DNA from: JBDSTZ01 sp039927975
GTDB taxonomy: Bacteria; Pseudomonadota; Gammaproteobacteria; Burkholderiales; Burkholderiaceae_D
DNA: 11,784 nucleotides
Assembly (NCBI GenBank): GCA_039927975.1
Contig: JBDSTZ010000461.1
Span: forward strand, 1 to 11,784
Direction of reading: 5' to 3'
A program made the position numbers and the translations under genes. Below the pieces are notes generated by a model. It saw only the letters and a list, made by a program, of their open reading frames with translations. It was not told the origin of the DNA and made no database searches. This document shows positions 1 to 8,577 of the stretch, in pieces. Every line of letters begins with the position of its first letter. The stretch's first letter is position 1.

Positions 1-3000
1 GTCAACACGGCCGGTCTGGCCACGACCGGCGATTTGACGCTCACCAGCGGCGCCACCGTCACCCAGAGCGCGCGCATCGCCGCCGCCGGCTTGAACCTGC
101 AAGGCGCGGCCGGCAATTTCGTGCTTGCCAACCCGGGCAATGCCATCACCACCCTGGCTGGCAACACCGCCAACGCCAGCGTGACCGACAACGACGGCTT
201 CACCATCGGCAGTGTCGGCGCCACCGACGGCCTCACCGCCAGCGGTAACCTGACCCTCACGAGCATCGCCGCCGTCGGCCAGACCAAGGCGATCAACGTC
301 GCCGGTCTCGAATTGCTGGGCACGGGCGGCAGCTTCACGCTCGATGACGCCAACAATGCCATCACCACCCTGGCCGGCAATACCGGCACGGTCAGCCTGA
401 CCGAGAACAGCGGCTTCGCGATTGGCGCCGTCAATACCGTCGGCCTGGCCGCCACCAGCCAGCTGACCCTGTCGAGCACCGGCGGCGTGACGCAGGCCGA
501 ACGCATCGCCACCCCGGCCCTCGCATTGCTGGGCGTGGGCGGCAGCTATGTGCTCAACAACGGCGCCAACGCGCTCACCACCGTGGCACTCGACACCGGC
601 AGCGTGAAGCTGACCGAGAACAGCGGCTTCGCGATTGGCAGCGTGGGTTCGACCGTGGGCGCGACTACCAGCGCCACCATGAGCCTGACCAGTGGCGCCA
701 ACGTGACGCAAACGCAGGCGATCAGCACGACCGGCCTCGAACTGCTTGGCGCGGGCGGCAATTTCACCCTCACGAATGCGGGCAACAGCATTCCGCTGCT
801 GGCCGGCAGCACCGGCGACGCCAGCATCCAGACTACCGGCGCGCTTGAAATTGGCACCGTCAACAGCGCCGGCATGGGCGCGACCGGCAACCTGCAATTG
901 AAGGCCAACGGCATCATCAGCCAGAGCCAGGCGCTTGCCATCGGCGGCGATCTGCTGCTGCAGACGACCCACAACGCGGGCGATGTCGCAGTCACCAATT
1001 TGCACAATTCGGTGTTGGGCAGCACCTCGGTGGGTGGCAATTACACCCTGACGGCGACCGGCATGGAAGTCACCCAGCGCGCCAGCACCGACGTCCAGGT
1101 TCGCGGTGATATCAACATCGATGCCGCTTCCCTGGTCATGGGCGGCGCTGGCAATATCGTCGGCGGCAATACCAATATGCCGACCGTGGCCGAGCTGCGT
1201 CAGTCCGGAATGATCACCTTGGGGACTTTGGGCGATCTAAATGTCACGGGTAGCTATTCGGTCGTCAGCCTTGCCTCCAACAAGGGCTATGGCGGCGCCG
1301 CCGCCGTGCATGGCGATGCCATCGTTCTCAATAGCGCGGGTAACAGCATCGGCGGTGCGATCGCGGTCACCACGTCCGGCCCGACCGTGATTGGCGGCTC
1401 CGAGGTCCTCACGGGCATCCAGCAGGCGGCCAATTCGTCCATCCATATCTCTGGCACCGCAAGCTTCACCGCCGAGGCCAGTTCGGTGCCAGGCAGCGGT
1501 TTGATCACCCTGAACAATCCGGGCAACACCTTCGGCAGCCTGGTCGTCAGCGGCTCCACGGTCAGCGTGACCGAGACCGGCGACACCAGCATAGGCAGCG
1601 CGGTGGCCACCACCGGCCTGACCCTGCATTCGACCGGCGCCGTCAGCCAGACCGGTCCCGTCATCACGCCGCTGCTGGCGATCGGCGCGGCCAACAGCGT
1701 CGCGCTGAACAACGCCAACAACGACGTCGCGACCCTGGCGATTCAAACCGCCGGCGCCGCCATCAGCTACCGCGACGCCAACAGCTTCGCCATCGGCAGC
1801 GTCGACAGCATCAACGGGATCGACACCGGCGCCGGCGCGGCCGTCAACCTGGTGGCAGGCGGGGCAGGGAACATCACCCAATCGCAGGCCATCGTCGGCG
1901 CCACCACGCTGAGCGCCAGCGCGGGCGGCAGCGTGCTGCTGGCCGACGCCGGCAATACCATCGGCACGCTCGACGCCGTCAGCGCCGGCACCGGCATCGA
2001 CATCAACGACAGCACGGCCGGCCTGACCATCGGCGGCAACCTCGCCTCGCAAGGCGGCAACGTCCAGGTCCACACCGAGGGCGGCGACCTGACCCTGGCC
2101 GACGGCGTCACCATCGGCGCCGGCGGCAGCGGCAACCTGGCGCTGGCGGCCGGCGTCGGCTTCAACTTCAAGAACGCCTGGGCCAACACGTCCGCCAATC
2201 CGATCACGATGGGCAGCGGACGGTTCCTGATTTATTCGACCAATAACTCGGCGACGGCTTTGGGCGGCATCGCCGGCGCCGGCTACATGGGTTATACCTT
2301 CGCTGGCAATGCGCCGGCCGGCATCGGCGGCAGCGACAACCGTATCCTCTACCAGGATCAGGCCACCCTGGTGTTCACCGCGACCAACCAGTCACGCCTG
2401 TATGGCGACAGCGATCCAACCTTCACCTACAGCGTGAGCGGTCTTCTGGCTGGTGACAACCTGGCATCGGCCTTCGGCGGCTTGCCCGCGCTGAGCACCC
2501 TGCTGACCCAGGGCAGTGATGTCGGCAGCGGCGCCATCAGCATCGCGCTTGGCTCGGTCTCGTCCAGCAAGGGCTATATTTTCAGCTTTACCGACGGCGT
2601 CCTGACCATCAACGCGCGTCCGGTCAACTTGTCGGGCAGCCGTGCTTACGACGGCACTGTCGATGTCGGCAACGGCATCTTCAGCATCAATAACACCTAC
2701 AACGGCGAAACCCTGGCCCTGACCGGCGCCGGCACCGTCGGCGGCAAGAATGTCGGCAGCGCCAAGGCGGTCACCACCGGCTTGCTGGCGCTGGCCAACG
2801 GCAGCGGCAAGGCCAGCAACTACACCCTGGTCGGCGGCACCCACACCGCCGACATCACCGCGCGAGTCGTCGGCGTTTCGGCGGCCAAGGAGTACGACGG
2901 CGGCGCCGCGTTGAATGGCGCCGTGACGCTGAGCACCGGCGTGAGCGGCGAAGCGCTCACCTACAGCGGCGCCACCGCCAGCGACGCCAACGTCGCCACC

Positions 3001-6000
3001 ATAGGCAAGTACGTCAACGCAATCACCCTGGCCGACGGCGCAGGCGGCGCATCCGCCAACTACCAGTTGCCGGCGCTTGACGCGGCCCATGCGCCGGTGA
3101 CGATCACGCCGAAGACCGTGTCGATCAGCGCAACCCGGACCTACGACGGCAGCAGTGCGCTCGCTGGCGTTGTGTCCATCGCCACCGGCATTGGCGGCCA
3201 GGCGCTCACCTACAGCGGCGCCACCGCTGCCAGCAGCCACGTCGGGGCCGGCAATTACATCGATGCGATCACCCTGGCCGACGGCACCGGCGGCGTGGCC
3301 AGCAACTACCAGCTGCCTTCACTGGCCGCTGCCAGCGCTTCGAATGGCGTCACCATCAATGCCGCTACCCTGGTCGCCTCCATCAGCAACAGCGGCGTGA
3401 GCAAGGTCTATGACGGCACCTTGTCGGCCAGCGGTCTGGTCCCGAGCTATAACATCACCGGCTTCGCCAGCGGCGATACCGGCGCCGTGCTGGCCTTCAC
3501 CAGCGCGCTGTACGATTCGGCCCACGTGGCCTCGGCCAGCAAGGTCACCGTGTCGGGCATGAGCATCACCAGCATCGCCGGCAGCAAGGGCTCGCTGGCG
3601 GGTGACTATGTGCTCGACGCCGGCAGCAAGGAAGTCGCGGCCACCATCAGCGCCCGCACGCTCACCACCAGCGTCAGCAACACCGGCGTGAGCAAGGTCT
3701 ACGACGGCGGCACCAGCGCACCGGCCGGCTTCGTGCCGACCTTCTCGGTCACCGGCTTCGCCAGCGGCGACACCGGCGCCACCATCGGCAGCACCGGCGC
3801 GGTGTACGATTCGGCTCACGTGGCAAGCGCCAGCAAGGTCACGGTGTCGGGCATCTCGCTCGGTGCCGTCGCCGGCGCCAACGGTTCGCTCACCAGCGAC
3901 TATGCACTGGACGCAACCAGCAAGGACGTGGCGGCGACCATCGCTGCCAAGACCGTCTCGCTGTCGGCCGCCAAGGTCTATGACGGCGATGTGTCGCTGA
4001 CCGGTACTGTCACTGTCGCCACCGGCATCACCGGCGAGGCGCTCACCTACAGCGGCGCCAGCGCCGCCAGCAGCCACGTCGGCGCCGGCAACTACATCGA
4101 CGCGATCACCCTGGCCAATGGCGCCGGCGGCCTCGCCACCGACTACCAGTTGCCCTCGCTGGCCGCTGCAAGCGCGTCGAACGGCGTCACCATCAATGCC
4201 GCCACCCTGGTCGCCTCGATCAGCAACAGCGGCGTGAGCAAGGTCTACGACGGCACCTTGTCGGCCAGCGGCCTGACCCCGAGCTATAACATCATCGGCT
4301 TCGCCAGCGGCGATATCGGCGCCGTGCTGGCCTTCACCAGCGCGCTGTACGATTCGGCCCACGTGGTCTCGGCCAGCAAGGTCACCGTCTCGGGCATGAG
4401 CATCACCAGCATCGCCGGCAGCAAGGGCTCGCTGGCGGGCGACTATATGCTCGACGCCGGCAGCAAGGAAGTCGCGGCCACCATCAGCGCCCGCACGCTC
4501 ACCACCAGCGTCAGCAACGCCGGCGTGAACAAAGTCTACGACGGTGGTACCAGCGCACCAAGCGGCTTCGTGCCGACCTTCTCGGTCACCGGTTTCGCCA
4601 GCGGGGATACCGGCGCCACCATCGGCAGCACCGGCGCGGTGTACGATTCGGCCCACGTGGCAAGCGCCAGCAAGGTCACGGTGACGGGCATCTCGCTCGG
4701 CGCCGTCGCCGGCGCCAACGGTTCGCTCACCAGCGACTATGCGCTCGATGCCACCAGCAAGGACGTGGCGGCGACCATCGGCGCCAAAACCGTCTCGCTG
4801 TCGGCCGCCAAGGTCTATGACGGCGGCGTGTCGCTGAGCGGCGCGGTCTCCCTCGCCACCGGCATCACCGGCGAAGCGCTGAGCTACAGCGGCGCGACCG
4901 CCAGCGATGCCAATGTGGCCACCGTCGGCAAGTACGTCAGCGCGCTGACCCTGCTCGACGGCGCCGGCGGCCTCGCCAGCGACTACCGCCTGCCGACCCT
5001 GAACGGCGCCAATGCAGCGGTGACGATCACGCCGAAAACGGTGTCTCTGTCGGGCAGCAAGAACTACGACGGCGGCACCGGCCTGGCCGGCGCCCTCAGT
5101 ATCGCCACCGGCATCGGCGGCGAGTCGCTGAGCTACAGCGGCGCGACCGCCAACAGCAGCCACGTCGCGGGCGCGAGCTACGTCGACGCGATCACGCTCG
5201 GTAACGGCGTGGGCGGCACGGCCAGCAACTATCAGCTGCCGGCACTGAACGCGGCGGGAGCGGGCAACAGCTTCTCGATCAACCCTGCCACGCTGGTGAC
5301 CACCTTCACCAACACGGGCGTGACCAAGGTCTACGACGGCAGCGTTTCGGCGCCGGCCGGCTTCGTGCCGGCCTACAGCGTGAGCGGCCTGGCCAGCGGC
5401 GATACCGGCGCCACCATCACCAATAGCGGCGTGGCATACGACTCGGCCCACGTGCTCGGCGCCACGAAACTGACCGTCTCCGGCCTGGCGTTCGCGGGCG
5501 TCACCGGCAGCGCCGGCTCGCAGCTCGGCGACTATGTGCTCGACGCGTCGAGCAAGAATATCGCCGCCGGCATCAGCGCGCGCACGCTCACGACCACCGT
5601 CAGCAACACGGGCCTGAACAAGGTCTATGACGGTGATAGCAGCGCGCCGGCCGGCTTCGTGCCGACCTACGCCATCACCGGCTTCGCCAGCGGCGATACC
5701 GGCGCCACCGTGCTCAATACCGGCGCGGCATACGATTCGACCCACGCCGGCCAGGCCAGCAAGATCACGGTGTCGGGCCTGTCGGTGGGCGCGGTGGCCG
5801 GCAGCGCCGGTTCGCTCGCCGGCGACTACGCGCTGGACGCCACCAGCAAGATTGTTGCCGCCACCATCGGCGCGCGCACCCTGACGGCAGTGCTCAGCAA
5901 CGCGGCCGTCAGCAAGGTGTACGACGGCACCGTAGCCGCCAGCGGCTTCGTTCCGGCCTTTACCTTCAGCGGCTTGGCCGGCGCCGACACTGGCGCCACC

Positions 6001-8505
6001 TTGAACTACGCCAGCGCGCAGTACAACGCGTCGCACGTGGCCACGGCAACTGCGCTCAATGTCTCAGGCCTGTCGATCAGCGCCATCAGCGGCAGCGGCG
6101 GGGCGCTGGCCAGCGACTATGCGCTCGCTTCCGCCAGCCAGAGCGTGGCCGGCACCATCACCGCACGCACGGTCGGTCTGTCGGCCGGCAAGGTGTACGA
6201 CGGCGGCGTCGGGCTGACCGGCGCGGTGTCGGTGGTCACCGGCATTGGCGGCGAATCGCTCAACTACAGCGGCGCGGCGGGCAGCAACGCCAACGTCGCC
6301 GCCGCCGGCAAGTTCGTCAGCGCCATCACGCTGCAGGACGGTGCCGGCGCCAGCGCCAGCGACTATCAACTGCCAATGCTCGACGCGGCCCATGCCGCAT
6401 TGACGATCACGCCGAAGACGGTGTCGCTGTCGGCCGCCAAGACCTACGACGGCACCGCCTCGCTGGCCGGCGCGGTCAGCATCGCCACCGGGGTTGGTGG
6501 CGAATCGCTCGGCTACACCGGCGCCACAGCCAGCGACGCCAACGTGGCCACCGCAGCCAAGTACATCAGCGCCATCAACCTGGCCGACGGCACTGGCGGC
6601 AGCGCCAGCAACTACGCGCTGCCGGTGCTCGCTTTCGCCGGCGCGCCGGTGGTGATCAATCCGTTCACCGTCGGCCTGTCGGGCAGCCGCGCCTACAACG
6701 GCACCACGGTCGCCGCAGCCGCCAGCCTGAACCTGCTGGCGCTGCCGCAAGGCCAGACCCTGGGCTTGACCGGCTCCGGCAGCTTCAGCGACGCGCACGT
6801 CGGCAATGGCAAGGCGGTCAGCCTGGGCAGCCTGGCGCTCACCAACGGTACTGGACTGGCCAGCAACTACACGCTGGCCGGCGCCAGCGCCACCATCAGC
6901 GTGACGAAGGCCCAGCTGACCGCGAGCGCAAGTGTGGCCAACCGGACCTACGACGGCACCACCGGCGCGACCATCAATGCGCTGACCTTGAGTGGCTTTG
7001 TCGCCGGCGAGACGGTCAACGCCGTCGCCTCCGGCGGCGCCAGCTTCGCCAGCAAGGACGCCGGCGCCGGCAAGACCGTCACCGTGAGCGGCATCGGCCT
7101 GCTCGACGGCAGCGGCCTGGCCAGCGACTACAGCGTGGCGGCGGTCGTCACCACCACGGCGAACATCGCCAGGGCCAACCTGAACGTGGCCGGCGTGGTC
7201 GCGCTCGACAAGGTCTACGACGGCGGCAACAGCGCGAGCATCAACAGCAGCGGCGCGGTGCTGACCGGCCGCTTCGGCAGCGACAATGTCAGCGTCGGCT
7301 CGATCACCGGCACCTTCGCCGACAAGAACGTGGGCACGGCCAAGGCCATCACGACCGGCGCCTTTGTGCTGTCCGGATCGGACGCGCTGAACTACAACCT
7401 GATCCAGCCGGCCGGCCTCACCGCCAGCATCACGCCGCGCAGCCTGGTGGTCTCGGCCACTGGCGTGGGGAAGGTGTACGACGCCACCACCAGCGCGACG
7501 GTGAGCCTGGCCGACAACCGCATCGCCGGCGATGTCTTCACCATCGCCTCGACCGCGTCCTTCCTCGACAAGAACGTCGGCGTCAACAAGTTCGTCAATG
7601 TGAGCGGCATATCGCTCAGCGGGACGGACGCCGGCAACTATGCCGTTAACAGCAGCGGCGCGGCATTCGCCACCATCGGCAAGGCGGCGCTGACGATCGG
7701 CGCGACGGCGCAGTCGCGGGTCTACAACGGCGGCACTGCGGCCACAGTCACGCTGAGCGACAACCGTCTCGGTACCGACGCGCTCACGGTGACGTCCGGC
7801 GCCGCCACCTTCGCCGACAAGAACGTCGGCAACGCCAAAGTGGTGAGCGTCGGCGGCATCAGTGTCAGCGGCGCCGACGCCGGCAACTACAGCTTCAACA
7901 CCAGCGCCGCCGGCAGCGCCAACATCACCCCGGCCACGCTGACGGTGAGCGCCAGTGCCGCCGCCAAGCCCTACGATAGCAGCGCCGCCGCCACCGTCAC
8001 GCTGAGCGACAACCGCATCGGCGGCGACAGCCTGACGCTGGCGCGCACCGGCGCCGCCTTCAATAGCGCCTCGGTCGGCACCGCCAAGCCGGTCAGCGTC
8101 ACCGGCATCAGCATCGCCAGCGGCGCCGACAAGGGCAACTACGTCCTGGCCAGCACCACTGCGGCGGCCACCGCCGATATCACGGTGGTGTACGACAGCT
8201 GGATCCTGCCGTCGGATCTGCCGCTGACGGCCGCGCCGGTGCCAGTCGTGCCGGCGCCAGGGGCGAACGCGCCGCGCATCAGCAGCGCACTGCTGCTGCC
8301 GCTGGCGCCGCAACTGCCGGCCGCCGGCCAGGCCACGCCGCTGTTCAGGCTCGATCTGCCGGCCAGCTTCGACACCGGCGCCGACGACGACGCTACTACC
8401 CGGACCACGCCCGGGCAGGAGGATCAGGAGCAGCAGCGCAAGCGCGCCGCGAGGGCGCTGAAAGTGATCGAAGTGGCGATGGCGCCGCCGCCGGCCGGGC
8501 GTTGA
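1..8505 (+). CDS. Giant YDG/MBG-repeat exoprotein (filamentous-haemagglutinin-like adhesin), 5' partial
   Basis: The frame is open from the first base to TGA at 8503-8505, giving 2834 visible residues; the true start and any signal peptide or TPS secretion domain lie upstream. Numbering residue 1 at base 1: residues 1-740 are Gly/Ala/Thr/Asn-rich beta-helix-type repeats, including four 71-72-residue units. A linker with GRFLIYST begins near 740. One MBG-type domain (YGDSDPTFTYSVSG) spans about 789-872, then 21 YDG-type repeats about 873-2729. The tail is Pro/Ala-rich, then charged (GADDD, QEDQEQQRKR). I see no cysteine and only two tryptophans. There is no LPXTG, no RTX nonapeptides and no autotransporter barrel. 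Such architecture is typical of TpsA-like secreted adhesins of Burkholderiales, exported by a TpsB barrel, but neither the TPS domain nor a TpsB gene is in view, so route and ligand are inferred. It probably works outside the cell in adhesion or biofilm. Confidence 0.88.
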   Translation, partial: VNTAGLATTGDLTLTSGATVTQSARIAAAGLNLQGAAGNFVLANPGNAITTLAGNTANASVTDNDGFTIGSVGATDGLTASGNLTLTSIAAVGQTKAINVAGLELLGTGGSFTLDDANNAITTLAGNTGTVSLTENSGFAIGAVNTVGLAATSQLTLSSTGGVTQAERIATPALALLGVGGSYVLNNGANALTTVALDTGSVKLTENSGFAIGSVGSTVGATTSATMSLTSGANVTQTQAISTTGLELLGAGGNFTLTNAGNSIPLLAGSTGDASIQTTGALEIGTVNSAGMGATGNLQLKANGIISQSQALAIGGDLLLQTTHNAGDVAVTNLHNSVLGSTSVGGNYTLTATGMEVTQRASTDVQVRGDINIDAASLVMGGAGNIVGGNTNMPTVAELRQSGMITLGTLGDLNVTGSYSVVSLASNKGYGGAAAVHGDAIVLNSAGNSIGGAIAVTTSGPTVIGGSEVLTGIQQAANSSIHISGTASFTAEASSVPGSGLITLNNPGNTFGSLVVSGSTVSVTETGDTSIGSAVATTGLTLHSTGAVSQTGPVITPLLAIGAANSVALNNANNDVATLAIQTAGAAISYRDANSFAIGSVDSINGIDTGAGAAVNLVAGGAGNITQSQAIVGATTLSASAGGSVLLADAGNTIGTLDAVSAGTGIDINDSTAGLTIGGNLASQGGNVQVHTEGGDLTLADGVTIGAGGSGNLALAAGVGFNFKNAWANTSANPITMGSGRFLIYSTNNSATALGGIAGAGYMGYTFAGNAPAGIGGSDNRILYQDQATLVFTATNQSRLYGDSDPTFTYSVSGLLAGDNLASAFGGLPALSTLLTQGSDVGSGAISIALGSVSSSKGYIFSFTDGVLTINARPVNLSGSRAYDGTVDVGNGIFSINNTYNGETLALTGAGTVGGKNVGSAKAVTTGLLALANGSGKASNYTLVGGTHTADITARVVGVSAAKEYDGGAALNGAVTLSTGVSGEALTYSGATASDANVATIGKYVNAITLADGAGGASANYQLPALDAAHAPVTITPKTVSISATRTYDGSSALAGVVSIATGIGGQALTYSGATAASSHVGAGNYIDAITLADGTGGVASNYQLPSLAAASASNGVTINAATLVASISNSGVSKVYDGTLSASGLVPSYNITGFASGDTGAVLAFTSALYDSAHVASASKVTVSGMSITSIAGSKGSLAGDYVLDAGSKEVAATISARTLTTSVSNTGVSKVYDGGTSAPAGFVPTFSVTGFASGDTGATIGSTGAVYDSAHVASASKVTVSGISLGAVAGANGSLTSDYALDATSKDVAATIAAKTVSLSAAKVYDGDVSLTGTVTVATGITGEALTYSGASAASSHVGAGNYIDAITLANGAGGLATDYQLPSLAAASASNGVTINAATLVASISNSGVSKVYDGTLSASGLTPSYNIIGFASGDIGAVLAFTSALYDSAHVVSASKVTVSGMSITSIAGSKGSLAGDYMLDAGSKEVAATISARTLTTSVSNAGVNKVYDGGTSAPSGFVPTFSVTGFASGDTGATIGSTGAVYDSAHVASASKVTVTGISLGAVAGANGSLTSDYALDATSKDVAATIGAKTVSLSAAKVYDGGVSLSGAVSLATGITGEALSYSGATASDANVATVGKYVSALTLLDGAGGLASDYRLPTLNGANAAVTITPKTVSLSGSKNYDGGTGLAGALSIATGIGGESLSYSGATANSSHVAGASYVDAITLGNGVGGTASNYQLPALNAAGAGNSFSINPATLVTTFTNTGVTKVYDGSVSAPAGFVPAYSVSGLASGDTGATITNSGVAYDSAHVLGATKLTVSGLAFAGVTGSAGSQLGDYVLDASSKNIAAGISARTLTTTVSNTGLNKVYDGDSSAPAGFVPTYAITGFASGDTGATVLNTGAAYDSTHAGQASKITVSGLSVGAVAGSAGSLAGDYALDATSKIVAATIGARTLTAVLSNAAVSKVYDGTVAASGFVPAFTFSGLAGADTGATLNYASAQYNASHVATATALNVSGLSISAISGSGGALASDYALASASQSVAGTITARTVGLSAGKVYDGGVGLTGAVSVVTGIGGESLNYSGAAGSNANVAAAGKFVSAITLQDGAGASASDYQLPMLDAAHAALTITPKTVSLSAAKTYDGTASLAGAVSIATGVGGESLGYTGATASDANVATAAKYISAINLADGTGGSASNYALPVLAFAGAPVVINPFTVGLSGSRAYNGTTVAAAASLNLLALPQGQTLGLTGSGSFSDAHVGNGKAVSLGSLALTNGTGLASNYTLAGASATISVTKAQLTASASVANRTYDGTTGATINALTLSGFVAGETVNAVASGGASFASKDAGAGKTVTVSGIGLLDGSGLASDYSVAAVVTTTANIARANLNVAGVVALDKVYDGGNSASINSSGAVLTGRFGSDNVSVGSITGTFADKNVGTAKAITTGAFVLSGSDALNYNLIQPAGLTASITPRSLVVSATGVGKVYDATTSATVSLADNRIAGDVFTIASTASFLDKNVGVNKFVNVSGISLSGTDAGNYAVNSSGAAFATIGKAALTIGATAQSRVYNGGTAATVTLSDNRLGTDALTVTSGAATFADKNVGNAKVVSVGGISVSGADAGNYSFNTSAAGSANITPATLTVSASAAAKPYDSSAAATVTLSDNRIGGDSLTLARTGAAFNSASVGTAKPVSVTGISIASGADKGNYVLASTTAAATADITVVYDSWILPSDLPLTAAPVPVVPAPGANAPRISSALLLPLAPQLPAAGQATPLFRLDLPASFDTGADDDATTRTTPGQEDQEQQRKRAARALKVIEVAMAPPPAGR
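58..921 (+). repeat. Four tandem 71-72-residue beta-helix repeats
   Basis: Within the exoprotein, the pattern Q-x(4)-I...GL-x-LLG-x-GG, then NAITTLAGNTG, then GFAIG-x-V recurs. The Gln codon after VT/VG/IS falls at 64, 280, 493, 709 and 922, so the units are 216, 213, 216 and 213 nt long. Beyond 960 the repeat decays, with looser copies near 1075, 1648 and 1879. Repeats of this kind in FHA-like proteins form successive coils of a right-handed beta-helix; that fold is inferred here, not seen. Confidence 0.8.
2365..2616 (+). other. MBG-type domain inside the exoprotein
   Basis: About 84 residues start at TLVFTATNQSRLYGD and end at GVLTINAR. The SRLYGDSDPTFTYSVSGL signature, the later Gly-Ser-rich strand and the closing LTI match the MBG_2 family, which often sits before YDG repeats in large bacterial exoproteins. 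It marks the change from the helical body to the YDG stalk. The assignment is by motif recognition only. Confidence 0.65.
3200..3978 (+). repeat. Copy 1 of an 837-nt tandem segmental repeat
   Basis: This stretch matches 4037-4815 at an exact offset of 837 nt (279 residues), covering most of an A unit and two B units. In the aligned 300 nt from 3361 and 4198 I count 12 nucleotide differences. Over about 259 residues I count 17 amino-acid differences, seven of them in the first 50 residues. The match fades to the left of 3200. It looks like a recent unequal-crossover or slippage duplication. Confidence 0.85.
4037..4815 (+). repeat. Copy 2 of the 837-nt tandem segmental repeat
   Basis: This is the second copy of the block at 3200-3978, with no gap beyond the 837-nt register. 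Amino-acid differences in its first B unit are V to T, T to I (twice), A to V and V to M relative to copy 1. To the right of 4816 similarity drops to the ordinary class A level. Assembly collapse or copy-number variation between strains is plausible at this site. Confidence 0.85.
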
Positions 8506-8512
8506 ACCAGGA

Positions 8513-8538
8513 ACTGCCGCGCCAGCGGGTGCGGCAGT
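8513..8538 (+). terminator. Stem-loop between exoprotein and CAP lipoprotein genes (no U tract)
   Basis: ACTGCCGCGCC at 8513-8523 pairs with GGTGCGGCAGT at 8528-8538 around an AGCG loop. This makes an 11-bp stem with a single G-U pair, starting 8 nt after the exoprotein stop codon. No T run follows, so it is not a classical intrinsic terminator. It may be a weak or factor-assisted terminator, or a 3' stabilising hairpin that reduces read-through into the lipoprotein gene. Confidence 0.45.
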
Positions 8539-8577
8539 CCGTAGTCTGACCAACATTTCAAGAACACGGGAATCACC

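Larger units (their letters stand above)
2617..8187 (+). repeat. Array of 21 YDG-type repeats
   Basis: The motif Tyr-Asp/Asn-Gly (or YDA, YDS) starts at bases 2647, 2893, 3142, 3409, 3700, 3979, 4246, 4537, 4816, 5065, 5332, 5626, 5920, 6196, 6445, 6694, 6949, 7216, 7477, 7723 and 7972. Each unit runs 82-98 residues and ends in an NY/DY-x-L strand followed by a TI-x-(P/A)-(K/R)-T linker. Class A units read SL-GAVS-ATGIGGE-L-YSGAT with SDANVATVGKYV. Class B units read SAPAGFVP with GFASGDTGAT and YDSAHVASASKVTVSG. The last three carry TVSLADNR or TVTLSDNR, usually with DKNVG, nearer the common YDG form. The likely role is an extended stalk of small beta-sandwich modules. Periods are multiples of three, so unit gain or loss keeps the frame. 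Confidence 0.88.

Noticed and set aside
3319..6036. Minus-strand ORF of 905 codons with its own repeats
   Set aside because: The periodicity is that of the sense YDG repeats read backwards; composition is implausible for a protein and no start context or domain is seen.
2617..8187. CRISPR-like or mobile-element explanation for the repeats
   Set aside because: Repeats are contiguous, in frame and protein-level; there are no unique spacers, terminal inverted repeats or transposase.
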